Of a DNA stretch of 14,802 nt, positions 1-8,893 are shown in pieces. This DNA is from Tieghemiomyces parasiticus. Taxonomy: Eukaryota; Kickxellomycota; Dimargaritomycetes; Dimargaritales; Dimargaritaceae. Location: NCBI GenBank assembly GCA_027575765.1, contig JANBPT010001091.1:1-14802 (forward strand). The letters run 5' to 3'. A program made the position numbers and the translations under genes. Under the pieces are notes generated by a model. It searched no databases, was not told where the DNA came from, and saw only the letters and a list, made by a program, of their open reading frames with translations. Each line of letters starts with the position of its first letter. The first letter of the stretch is position 1.

Positions 1-427
1 AAAGTCCTTTTCAGCCACATTCAGTTCCTCCACGGTCTGGCCGTCGGTGAGCATCTTGCCTGTTCAACGGGTAAGGTATGTGTGTGTGGAGGGGGAGAGT
101 GAGGAGGGGCCAGTGGCGAGTGAGTCGAACGTCGTGGGTATGGGATTCTGACCTACAGGACGTACGATTAGCAAAGACTAGCCATGCGTACCGGAATATA
201 CGATTTTCTGGTTCTCGGGGGGACAGCCCTCTGAGGCCTCGATTTTGACCTTGAGGTCCGCGATCTGGGGCGAGGGTTGGAGAGGTGTGTGTGGGGGGGA
301 CATGCGTTAGTAGGGATAGGGCGGTCAGGTCGGGAGGAAAGTCGCACGAAGGAGTACCTACCGTATCCGTAGGTTCGGCCTCGATCTGGAACTGCTTGTG
401 CTGCAGCGTCTTGAAGGTGATCTTCAT
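1..427 (-). CDS. RAD23: RAD23 family UV-repair/proteasome shuttle protein, N-terminal part (partial)
   Basis: Three exons are visible: 362-427, 192-264 and 59 down to the window edge, giving the first 66 residues. They form a ubiquitin-like domain opening MKITFKTLQHKQF, with the family's DLKVKIEA, PPENQKIVYSGK and TVEELNVAEKDF segments. In the family this domain docks on the proteasome, while the UBA and XPC-binding domains (outside the window) bind ubiquitin chains and Rad4. Rad23 thus serves in nucleotide excision repair and in delivery of ubiquitinated proteins. Intron 1 (265-361) is phase 0 with a perfect TACTAAC branch site at 306-312; intron 2 (60-191) is phase 1. The splice joins restore the expected ubiquitin-like sequence without gaps. 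The start is the first Met of the domain, as is usual for Rad23. Divergent from the MAPKK gene, 684 bases away. The family call is strong; Dsk2-type proteins fit the opening less well. Confidence 0.93.
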
Positions 428-1111
428 GACGGCAATCTGTGTAGGGCTCGACGGCGACGATGGGGTGAAAGGAAGAAATGGGCGGGCTGGTGATGGGGAG
501 GGGGAAAGGGGGGCCGGAGAAGACTGAGGCAAACAAAAAAACGAAAGATGGAGACAGTTACCCAATGCGGAGACTAAAACTGCATAGGCGCAAGGTTCGA
601 AGTGTGAGGTGAAATGCGAGCTTGCGACGTCAAGGGACAGGGAGGGCGGTGAAAAGGTAGGGGGGAGTCCTTGGGCCAAGGGTGGTCGCGTGAGCGTAGG
701 CTTCTGAGGTCCAGGGCCAACGGCCAGAAAAATATGGCAACGACAACCCGAGAGGTCCACCGCTGTGCCCCGGGACCACGAGGTCGAGGCTGCGGCGGGC
801 GTCGCCTTCCGCTCGACTGGCCGTGCATACAGCCTCTCCACCTCTCCCATCGCGCCCGGTGCCAGAGCGTATGTGAGGTGGTCAAGCCCGCCTGGCCTCC
901 GCCCTCTCGCCGTGCAGTAGCCCACCTACTCCTTCTCTCCGCCATAGCCCATCCCGCCGGCCCACCGCATCGTTCCCTCCCCCCTTACCTGGGCATTACC
1001 ACATCTCACCACCCAGAATTGCCAGCTTCGGGATTCTCCCCTCTATAGCCCCACTACCCTACGTCCCCCTCTCCTTCTCCTCTCCCCTCATTCCTCCGAT
1101 CTCGACTCGTC
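428..1111. promoter_or_regulatory. Divergent promoter region between RAD23 and the MAPKK gene
   Basis: The 684 bases separate two divergently read start codons. The last 100 bases before the MAPKK start are strongly CT-rich, as is common just upstream of fungal starts, and carry a weak TATA-like CTATAG near 1042-1047. An in-frame stop (TAG, 1046-1048) lies upstream of the MAPKK start. Open frames here (for example 671-1048 on +) have no recognisable protein features and are treated as chance. No defined operator could be identified. Confidence 0.5.
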
Positions 1112-2280
1112 ATGATGCCCGGCCAGTCCACCCCCGGCCCCAAGAAGCGGCCGAATTTTTCGCTCCGGGATATCAACCAGAGCAACCCGTTCAATTCCTT
1201 TTCCAAGGTGGTCGACCTCTCGGGCAAGCTCAACTTTGAGGGCAAGGCCGTGCTACACTCGGAAGGGGTTGACTTTGGCGCCGGCCGCAAGTACAACATC
1301 AAGATGGAGGACTTTTCCACCCGTTGCGAGATTGGCCGCGGCCAGTTCGGCGTGGTCAGCAAAGTATACCATAACCCCACCAAGGTCACTATGGCCCTCA
1401 AGGTACGTCGTCTTCACGCCACGGTGCGCCTGGGCCCTCATCCCTTCCCCATCCTCGCACTCACCCCGCCCCATCCTATCCTTCTGGAACCCCCACTATC
1501 CTCGCTCGATTTCAGGAAATCCGATTGCAACTCGACGAGCTGCAGCTCAACCAGATCCTCATGGAACTCAACGTGCTCCACGAGGCCCGTTCTCCCTACA
1601 TTGTCGATTTTTACGGTGCCTTCTTCATCGAGTCGTGCGTGTACTACTGCATGGAGTACATGGAGTGCGGGTCGCTCGACTCCATGTTTTCCTTCGGCTG
1701 TCCCGAACCTGTGCTCGCGCGCATTGCCCACGCTATGGTCAGCGGCCTCAAGTTCCTGAAGGACCAATTCGGGGTCATTCACCGCGACGTGAAGCCCACC
1801 AATGTCCTGGTGAACAGCCAGGGCGAGGTGAAGCTGTGTGACTTTGGCGTCTCAGGCAAGTTGAACGCCTCGCTGGCCAAGACGCGGGTCGGCTGCGAGA
1901 ACTACATGGCCCCCGAACGAATCAAGAGCGGCGCCTCCGACCAGGGCTACACCGTCCAGTCCGACATTTGGTCGCTCGGCATCTCCCTGGTGGAGGCCGC
2001 CACGGGCAAGTACCCGTACCCACTCAACGGCCGGCCCACCACTTCAGTATTCCTCATCATGCAGGACATCATCAGTGGTCCGGCGCCCAGCGTTGATCCC
2101 GCTCGGTACTCAGAGTTATGCCGCGACTTTATCACCGTCTGCCTGCATAAGGACCCCAGCGAACGACCCAGCTATGCCCAGCTCCTTGAACACCCGTTCA
2201 TCACCAAGTCCCAAGCCGCCGATGTGGATATGGCTGGCTGGGCCCAGGCTGCCCTGACCCATCGCGCGTCCGCCGCCTAG
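1112..2280 (+). CDS. PBS2: Pbs2/Wis1-type MAP kinase kinase (351 aa, short form)
   Basis: Exons 1112-1402 and 1516-2280, with a 113-base phase 0 intron directly after the ATP-binding lysine codon. Residues 41-68 (KAVLHSEGVDF) match the conserved lead-in of Pbs2/Wis1. Kinase landmarks: glycine loop GRGQFGVV (75-82), K97, alpha-C E114, HRDVKPTN (186-193), DFG (206-208), activation loop SLAKT (S216, T220 as presumed phosphosites), APE (229-231). The stretch YIVDFYGAFFIESCVY is typical of this subfamily. By family, it phosphorylates a Hog1/Sty1 p38-type MAPK in osmotic and general stress signalling in the cytoplasm. KKRPNFSL (11-18) fits a MAPK-docking D-site, and DVDMAGW (333-339) resembles the C-terminal DVD site through which MAPKKKs bind. 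The protein is much shorter than yeast Pbs2 or Wis1 (over 600 aa): the long N-terminal Ssk2/Sho1-binding region is missing, and a stop at 1046-1048 closes the frame upstream. A further 5' exon cannot be excluded. Confidence 0.92.
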
Positions 2281-3725
2281 ATGGCGGTCACCGGTTAGCT
2301 CCCCTGCCCGTTCCCTTGCGTCTCGTACTTTTGCCACCACTCTTCTACCCACCCTGCGACTTTTCTTTCTTTTTTCTATACCTGCCCGTCATCTTTCCCT
2401 CTCCGCTCCTCACCACCCCTGCTTAACTATCGGGCCGACGGCGCCGCGCTTCCTTTTGCCGGGCGTCCTTCCCGAGTTGTAAAAGTAATACTACCCGTTT
2501 ACCCACCTTTCCTCCCGTCTTAACCTTGGGTACCAATCGCCTCTGGGCCCACAGCATTATACTAGATTCGTCAGATCTCCTTGTAGTGAAATGTTGATGA
2601 CACGCGTAAAGCGGCTGTCGATACTCGGTATCTTTCGTAGCTTTACTGGATATAAGCAGCCTTGGGTTGGCCCTGCGAGGTATCGCGGTGCTCAGACCGG
2701 CACACCACGCTCATTGGCATGGGAAGTGGCTTACTTGACGCCGTTCGGTGAGAGGCGAGCCTCGGCCCAACGACTCTGGGTTCTGCGGGATTGATCACCT
2801 GGTGACCAATATGCCAAAGCACAGCGGTACGTAGGACGTATGCATCCGGGAGGCGCAGGCGTCCGCGCCCATAAAGACGCATGGCCCGCCAGATCTTCAC
2901 GCGGGTGGGGACGGGACATGGGACTGAGGATACCGGCATGTACGCCAGCGCTGGCTGTTGGTTATCCGTGTCATAAGAAACTACCTCGGTTGTGATTACT
3001 AGCCAATTCCATTCAATCCATAAAACGGGGACAATTTTATACATCTCGGCGGCCAAAGCAAAATTGCCCTATTCTACCGTCAACACGGTCCGATCGAAAC
3101 ACCTCACCAGCGTCCACAAATGAGTTTCCGTCCTGCAAATATCGGTATTGAAGGTGGGCAGACTTGGGGGTATTTATTGTCATAAAGAATCGACCGGGAG
3201 AGTGTATTAGATGGAGAGTAAGTAGATAAGTCGCATGGAGGGCGGCGACCAACAAAACAGATACCGGGAAAACCGGCGGGGCTTGGACCCTAGGTGAGGG
3301 ATGGTCGAGGGGAATAAAGAAAACGTGCAAGAGAATGGAAGAGAGAGTGTGAGAGAGAGGGGAGGGGGAGGGATGACACGGGAGCGCGGGGCGAGGGTGG
3401 GGGGGTTGGGGTTAAATGAGAGCACAAAACGAGCAACACAAGGTGGCCCCTTAAAACAAACCGTTACTCATCACCAAGGCGAAGCTGCCATGGGCATACG
3501 GTTCATCAGTACGCAAACAGGACAACACGGTGGGCGAAGTAATAGAGTATAAAGAGGATGGGCCGCACTAGTAGGTAATGGAAAAACAAAACAAATATAT
3601 CCGCCGAGAACCGAGGTGGCGGATGAAGGGTCGCAAGGGTTTACCGTGCGACCGTAGTTTCCTCCCCGTAGACTCAATCCCATGTTTGTTGGTAATTTTG
3701 GGATAAACTCGAGACACAATGTAAC
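2281..3725. other. Long convergent intergenic region, no supported gene
   Basis: It lies between the 3' ends of the MAPKK gene (+) and the PH-protein gene (-). No open frame here reads like a protein; the longest (2643-3056, -) lacks domain-like sequence, and I found no convincing spliced gene. The first 250 bases are CT-rich and continue the MAPKK 3' UTR style. A purine tract of GA repeats spans about 3335-3375. An AATAAA on the minus strand at 3173-3178 is about 550 bases past the PH-gene stop, too far to assign with confidence. No tRNA or snRNA signature was seen. Confidence 0.5.
3335..3375 (+). repeat. GA-rich low-complexity purine tract
   Basis: The plus strand is almost pure purine here, with runs of AGAGAG and GGGAGGGGGAGGG. 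It is a low-complexity tract in the intergenic stretch downstream of the PH-protein gene. No coding or promoter role is evident. Confidence 0.6.
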
Positions 3726-6671
3726 CTAGTCGAGCAACACAATGTCGCACCACTGCTCGCCACCGTCGGCTTGGCCCTTGGGTCGACGTTTCGAGAAATC
3801 GTTATCCAGCATGAGGGCCACCAATTGGCGTCGCGTTGCCGTGTCCTCAGGGGACACCTTGGCCCGGTAGCAGTAAGCTGCGTAGGCGTTGTACAACGTC
3901 GTGGGGTGCACCACTGAGTAGGGTTTGATCTCAATATGCTTCTCCATAAAGTGGCCAAAGTGCTCGACCAGGTCCTCGGGCAGGGCGTCTAGATCGACCG
4001 AACTAGTCCCACTGCTCTCACTGCCACGGCTCCGTGCGCGTGTCGACTTGGGTTCGGGGTCAACGAGGCGGCTGAGAGGCCGGCCACCGTTCGTCGCCAG
4101 GTCAAGCGCCCGTGCCGACGAGGTCCGCCGGAAGGTTGGGTCGTCCAACGAGGCGGTGCTGGAGCGCGCACCGTACCCTACCACGGAGGTGCGCACCCGG
4201 CCAGCTTGGGGGCCACCTCCACGCCGGGGCAGCGTGGCGTACGCGTCGGGGCTCTCGTGGGGGCTGCGTGGGACATAGTAGGACGAGCGCTGGCGCGGAG
4301 GGCCGGGGGCGAGGTGAGCCAAGGCAACGTGGTCACTGTCATCGTCGTAGCGGGCGAATCCGCCCAGGGGCACGTCATCGTCGTCGTCGTCCTCGCCGTC
4401 CGGAATGGTATACGGGCCCAGTTGACCGGCAGAGTGGAGACGGGGCGATGGGAAGCCATAGTCGCCAGACTGGTATGCGGCGGCTGGGGCACTGGTGGCA
4501 TGCATGCGGGGCCCCGGCTGCCGGGAGGTCAGGGCGTTGCGCAAATAGCTGGAGGCGTCCGTGTACTTGCGGCGCTCCTTCTGCTGCTGGCGGGCGGCGA
4601 TGGCCCCGACTAGACCCCCGCCACTGCGAGTGGGGTCACGCTTACTGTCCAGCTGCACCAAGGTGCCAGCTTTCTGGACCAGGAGCTGCTGTTGCTGACG
4701 TCGGTCGGCGTCCTGGAGTGCCATGAGGGTCATGGGCTGCTGCGGCTGAGGAGGGAGGCGCGGGCGACCGTTCTCCGATCCCGCCGCCGACGCCGTCTCG
4801 TGCCAGTCTGGGACGTAGGCCGTCGGATCGTACACCGAGTAGGAGGCACCCGGATACGGCGCGTAAGGGGAGGGCGGGTAGGCTGGGTAGCCGTGCGGCG
4901 GGTAGCCCGGGTGGAAGGAGGCGCGGGGGCCGGCCGGGTCGGGGGCAAAGTATCCGCCGGCCACGGGGTGCGGTGGGTAACCCATCATGGGTTGGTGCGG
5001 CGGCGGTAACGACGGCTGCTGCACGGGGGGTCCCATTGGGGGGGCCGGCGGATCGAACCCGTCGACGGTCAGGGCGGCCTGGGCTTGCGGCGGAAGCTGG
5101 CCCCAGGAGCGTTGGGATGAGGAACTGGTGTCGGAGCTGTTGCGTTGGGGTCCGGCAGCTGGAGCGGAAGCGATTGGTGGGGCGCGTGCCGCCGGGGCTG
5201 GCGGGGGCCGGTGCTGGGGCACCCTGTCGTCTTGGTCGTCACTCTCGGAGTCGGATGAGTCCGAAGCCACAGGTCGTACGGCACGCGACCGGGCGGCAGG
5301 CTTTGCACGAGGCTTACGGTCTTCCGGTGAGGAGGCACCCGAATCCACTGGCGGGCCCACATTGAGAGTGGCAGCCCGCGTCGTAATCTCCTGCAGTGAC
5401 CGGTCGAGGTCGAGTGGGGCCGCCGGGGGGGCCGCCGGCAGGAACGAGGCCCGCACCGGTGGGGCCGCGGGGTGAGGTGCCTGGCGCCGGTCCCCTTCAT
5501 CGCTGTCCGGTCCGTCGATTGGCTTCGGCGGCACAGCGTCGCCCTCGGATTCGGAGTCGCTGTCGACGGGACGCCGCACCGCAGCGGAGGCTGCAGGCGC
5601 CGGTGGGGGCGTGAAGGTGCGCTGCAGGGGAGAGCCGTGCTCACGGCGGTAGAGCGCCTCAAAGGCCTCCCGGGTGACCGGGGGCGTGTCGTCCACGGGC
5701 GAGGCCTGGACGGCCGGGTGGCGCGGGTCAAGGTAGAGCGTGGCGGTGTGCGGTTGTGGGCACTGCAGGGTATGTGGACGGCCGTACAGTTGGAAGGTGT
5801 CATATAGTGACGCCAGCCAGGCGAAAAGCTCTTGCGATGAGGTGGCCATCAGCAGGGCAAATTGCAGCGACGTGGCCAGGGACAGGGCATCGGGCTCATG
5901 TGGGCCAAAGTCACCTTCGACCTTGGCGATGGTAGCCATGTCCACCAGGTCCAACTTTTCCGGGTAGATGGCGTACGCGTGACGGGCGGCCGTAAGGGTA
6001 GCCAGAGGGGCCCCAGGGGCGTTCGGAGCGGCGAAGAACTGGAGCTGAGGACTGGGGCCGGGCTGCAAGACGACCCAGAACGGCTGCCAGTCTAGACTGC
6101 CGGTGAAGCGGGCCTGAAGGTAGCCCTGGCGAGCCGGGGAGCTCGGGGCCTGCAGCAGGCCTGGGTGGGCGGTGGCGAGGTAGGCCAAGGTATAGGCCTC
6201 GTACAGCTTGCACACCTCGAAGCCGAGTAGGCGGAGGGAAGCGACCCAGGTGCGCATTTCGGACGGGCTGGCGGCCTGGAAATAAAAGAAATTGGCGCCC
6301 GCAGAGTTTAGAGAGAAAACGGCGTCGCGTTTTTTAATGGTGCCCACGACGTGGACCTGGCAGTCGGTGACGTTCATGAAATTTGGGGTGTGATGGGCCT
6401 TGATTTGGTCCAGCAGCTGGGCAGACTCTGCCGTGTCGGTTTTGAGCAGCTCCACGGCATCTGGCGGGAGGTGGGTCAGGTTCCAGAACACCAGCACGGG
6501 ACCGCACAGTTCGACGTACCACGGCGACCAGGTTTTGGCGCCAAAGGGCTGGCCGTCGGCCGCGGTGACGTTCTTCTTCTTGAGCACGCCGCGCACGTAC
6601 AGCTTGTTTTGGAAAAGCTCAAAGGCCTCGGCGATAGGGCCGACGGCGGCGGCCAAGGCGGGTGAGGCCAT
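3726..6671 (-). CDS. Tandem PH-domain protein, Skg3/Caf120-like (981 aa)
   Basis: A single exon. Residues about 24-155 form a PH domain (LYVRGVLKKKN, WYVELCGPVLVFW, FFYFQAASPSEMRTWVASLR). A second PH-like unit follows at about 180-298 (RQGYLQARFTG, PFWVVLQPG, SSQELFAWLASLY). Residues about 300-890 are low-complexity: acidic serine clusters (DSDSESEGD), proline/tyrosine-rich repeats (YPPHGYPAYPP), a Gln-rich patch and a poly-Asp run. Within this, GGLVGAIAARQQQKERR (from about 684) matches the GLVGAI motif of fungal Skg3/Caf120 proteins. In yeast these associate with the Ccr4-Not mRNA regulator and with membranes or bud sites; the role here is inferred. The last ~87 residues form a separate compact domain (LYNAYAAYC, DFSKRRPKG). 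The start at 6671 sits in a strong ACCATGG context just before the first conserved sequence. The frame stays open to 6998, but that part is a noncoding 34-base repeat. Membership of the Caf120 group is likely, not certain. Confidence 0.82.
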   Translation of the reverse strand: MASPALAAAVGPIAEAFELFQNKLYVRGVLKKKNVTAADGQPFGAKTWSPWYVELCGPVLVFWNLTHLPPDAVELLKTDTAESAQLLDQIKAHHTPNFMNVTDCQVHVVGTIKKRDAVFSLNSAGANFFYFQAASPSEMRTWVASLRLLGFEVCKLYEAYTLAYLATAHPGLLQAPSSPARQGYLQARFTGSLDWQPFWVVLQPGPSPQLQFFAAPNAPGAPLATLTAARHAYAIYPEKLDLVDMATIAKVEGDFGPHEPDALSLATSLQFALLMATSSQELFAWLASLYDTFQLYGRPHTLQCPQPHTATLYLDPRHPAVQASPVDDTPPVTREAFEALYRREHGSPLQRTFTPPPAPAASAAVRRPVDSDSESEGDAVPPKPIDGPDSDEGDRRQAPHPAAPPVRASFLPAAPPAAPLDLDRSLQEITTRAATLNVGPPVDSGASSPEDRKPRAKPAARSRAVRPVASDSSDSESDDQDDRVPQHRPPPAPAARAPPIASAPAAGPQRNSSDTSSSSQRSWGQLPPQAQAALTVDGFDPPAPPMGPPVQQPSLPPPHQPMMGYPPHPVAGGYFAPDPAGPRASFHPGYPPHGYPAYPPSPYAPYPGASYSVYDPTAYVPDWHETASAAGSENGRPRLPPQPQQPMTLMALQDADRRQQQQLLVQKAGTLVQLDSKRDPTRSGGGLVGAIAARQQQKERRKYTDASSYLRNALTSRQPGPRMHATSAPAAAYQSGDYGFPSPRLHSAGQLGPYTIPDGEDDDDDDVPLGGFARYDDDSDHVALAHLAPGPPRQRSSYYVPRSPHESPDAYATLPRRGGGPQAGRVRTSVVGYGARSSTASLDDPTFRRTSSARALDLATNGGRPLSRLVDPEPKSTRARSRGSESSGTSSVDLDALPEDLVEHFGHFMEKHIEIKPYSVVHPTTLYNAYAAYCYRAKVSPEDTATRRQLVALMLDNDFSKRRPKGQADGGEQWCDIVLLD

Positions 6672-6742
6672 GGTGGTGCAGAGACGAATGGATGGGAGGG
6701 ATTGCAGTGGGCGGGAGACGGATCGTCGGCTGCGGAAGGGGT

Positions 6743-6879
6743 GATGCGGTAGGCGGGCAGTACGAGTTGGAGGGGGGATGCGGTAGGTGGGCAGTACAAG
6801 TCGGAGGGGGGATGCGTTAGACGGGCAGTACCAGTCGCAGTGAGGGACAAGGTAGGTGGGCAGAGGCGGAGCAGGGTGA
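6743..6879 (-). repeat. 34-base tandem repeat, about four copies
   Basis: Copies start at 6743, 6777, 6811 and (shifted by one base, degenerate) 6846. Each begins GATGCGGTAG or a close variant and carries GGGCAGTAC. Copies 1 and 2 differ at 3 of 34 positions. It lies 72 bases upstream of the PH-protein start. The period is not a multiple of three, so the minus-strand open frame through it changes reading phase from copy to copy. That supports 5' UTR or promoter sequence, not coding sequence. Confidence 0.88.
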
Positions 6880-8139
6880 AGAACCAAAGGGGCAAACGGA
6901 ACGGCAGGCAGGTATCTGGCGGGGCGAAGGTGGTAAGGGGTCGAGCGCAAAGGAGAGAAACCGAGGGGTGCCACGGGTTTCGAGCGGGAATGTGTCAACG
7001 ACGGAGGCTGGCGAGACGGGGCGGGGCCGCCGCGAGGGGCAGGGGCTTACCGTGGTGATGGCCGAGGCCGCGATCGGGGAGGCGAGGACCGGCGGGGTAC
7101 CGAGGGAGGGTCGAGATGGGCGGCGGGGCCTCCGGTGTCAAAGGACGATCGGCGGTGCGGGAACCAAGACGGTTGCAAGATGATGAAGTGGCCGCCGGGG
7201 ATGCGGGAGGTGGAGGGATGTCTGGAAGGCAAGCTGTGCTGGCCAGTGATGTCGGGGTTGCGCTAATGAAAGCGAAGGAGGGGGCGGGGTCGATAACCGC
7301 TACAGGGCATGGTGAGCGGGCAGCAGTGCAGAAGTACACGGTGTTCCGGAAGGTGGGCGATGGTTCAGTCGGCCAGAAAATCCTTCTCGCCTCTCCGCCG
7401 CACCCACTGGCCGCCCCCGCCTCGTCTCCCTACTGGGGCTGGCAGGGGCGGCTAAAGTCGTCGGTACGGCGGAGAGTGCGCCTGCACCTCATCGCTGGCC
7501 CAGGACCCTGCTTGACATGGGCCTTGCGGTGGAACTGGCGCGGTCCGCTGATTGTCGCCGTTGTAGGGAGGCGGGGGGGGGGGGTTGGGAACGGATGGGC
7601 AGCATCAAAGCGACGTGCGAAGGTGGCAGCCTCGTTGGCCGCTTTGTGTTTTTTTCCGGCCACCAGCCTAGAAACGGGCAGGTGGATGGACACCCCCCCG
7701 CCCTCCACACATTAGCCTCGGTGGTGCGGCTAAAAATAGCGTGCGACAGTGAGGCCAGGCCCCGGCAGCTTGCGATCTGTCTAATAATAGCATTCCTTCG
7801 CGCCCGGTGGGGTTAGCAACGCAGTATAACTGGCCGTTCTTTCCAGCCAGCAAGCGATCATCCGTCGCCACGTCAGACACTACCCGATAAAAATAGCCAC
7901 CCGTAGTGTGAAGACAACCAGGGCTGGTCGTCAGTAAGCGGCCGAGGAATTCGACCCTGCCATTCGCAGTGGCACCATCCACCGGCGCTCTACGGCCATG
8001 GTCAATCTCGCTTTCCTGCGGTGGGCCGTTTGAGGCGGGTCCACATGGTTTCAAGTAACCCTTGTGGACGACAGCGTGGTTCCAAGGGACACCGCAGTGT
8101 ATTATGAGCCACCACGTCCGTGCGATTCAATAGGCGGGT

Positions 8140-8168
8140 GGGGATATATTACCCCCGTACATATCCCC
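8140..8168. repeat. Perfect 8-bp inverted repeat (hairpin) GGGGATAT/ATATCCCC
   Basis: Arms 8140-8147 and 8161-8168 are exact reverse complements around a 13-base loop. After one mismatch the pairing continues for three more G-C pairs. It stands in gene-free DNA between divergent genes. No function can be assigned. Confidence 0.7.
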
Positions 8169-8640
8169 TCCCCACACCACCCTGGTAGGTGGCCCGGGGT
8201 GCCTACTTATACAGGCACTCACGGCTGTCATACACATTCACCGGGAGGCGAGGGCAGCTAGGGAGGAGTGAATGTCGCCCTGTTAGCCCCTTCTCGCTGT
8301 TATCACGTAGCCAGGGTCCAAACTACCGTTGTGATCCTCGCCAAACGACAGGATCTCCAGGTTGGAAACACACAATGTGGCACAGTTGGGCCAGCAGACT
8401 CGCCCTGCGGCGTTCAACACCCCCTCCAGGCACTTTCTACTTCTCCCAACCTACTGCATGGTAGGAGCCACGGCTAAGAGGACTACCTGACTGGATCTGC
8501 GGTATAGTCTCAAGGGCTACCTACCCGCGAGCCATACCGACAACAATACCGGGGAAGCAGGCTGACCGGGTCAAGGGACTCGGGGTCCCCTAGCAACCCC
8601 AAATCGGGGAGGTAGTAGGTCCACCACTCTAGGCGCCTGT

Positions 8641-8692
8641 CGACTATAACGTCGCCTAATCGATTCGACTCTTACTAAGCACGTCATAGTCG
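8641..8692. repeat. 12-bp imperfect inverted repeat upstream of NADH dehydrogenase gene
   Basis: Arms CGACTATAACGT (8641-8652) and ACGTCATAGTCG (8681-8692) pair at 11 of 12 positions around a 28-base spacer, about 200 bases upstream of the start codon at 8894. It could be a paired binding site for a dimeric factor or simply chance; there is no direct evidence. Confidence 0.65.
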
Positions 8693-8801
8693 GTGGTTGG
8701 ATACAAGCGCTCGCTTTCCCCGGCGGGGTGAGCCAGTAGCAATCGCCAGCTGGTCTTAGATGCACCAGAGCCCAGCTTCCTGACCCTACCCTCGTCCGTC
8801 G

Positions 8802-8806
8802 CCAAT
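8802..8806 (+). promoter_or_regulatory. CCAAT box upstream of NADH dehydrogenase gene
   Basis: CCAAT lies 87 bases upstream of the start. In fungi the HAP complex binds CCAAT in promoters of respiratory genes, which suits this target, but a 5-base match is weak on its own. Confidence 0.3.
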
Positions 8807-8893
8807 CTCAAATCATCCTTTTCATACGAACCGAGGCCGATCATTCTTCTCCTGCCGGAACCCCCCCCCCTCTCCAAGACCGCTGCTCCGCTC

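Larger units (their letters stand above)
6672..8893. promoter_or_regulatory. 2.2 kb divergent region between PH-protein and NADH dehydrogenase genes
   Basis: No open frame here shows protein-like sequence; the longer ones (7116-7715 on +, 7668-8054 on -) are compositionally random and without domains. A minus-strand GTAAGC at about 7045-7050 could be the donor of a 5' UTR intron of the PH gene, but no acceptor is decisive. The region holds the 34-base tandem repeat, a run of 12 G at 7573-7584, two inverted repeats and a CCAAT box near the NADH dehydrogenase start (listed separately). I found no tRNA, snRNA or spliced gene, though a small multi-exon gene could escape inspection by eye. Confidence 0.5.

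Noticed and set aside
671..1048. 125-residue open frame in the same frame as the MAPKK, considered as an extra 5' exon
   Set aside because: It ends in a stop before the MAPKK start, its sequence is unlike Pbs2 N-termini, and no clear donor joins it in phase.
2643..3056. 137-residue open frame on the minus strand in the convergent intergenic region
   Set aside because: Its composition is random and no domain, splice pattern or strong start context supports it.
3925..5807. Many plus- and minus-strand open frames of 60-244 residues within the PH-protein gene
   Set aside because: They are other-frame shadows of a long GC-rich coding exon with low-complexity sequence.
7116..7715. 199-residue open frame on the plus strand upstream of the PH-protein gene
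   Set aside because: It is rich in Gly/Arg from GC bias, spans a 12-G homopolymer and has no recognisable motif.
8140..8168. Hairpin considered as part of an snRNA or other structured RNA gene
   Set aside because: None of the conserved U1, U2, U4, U5 or U6 core sequences or Pol III boxes is present nearby.
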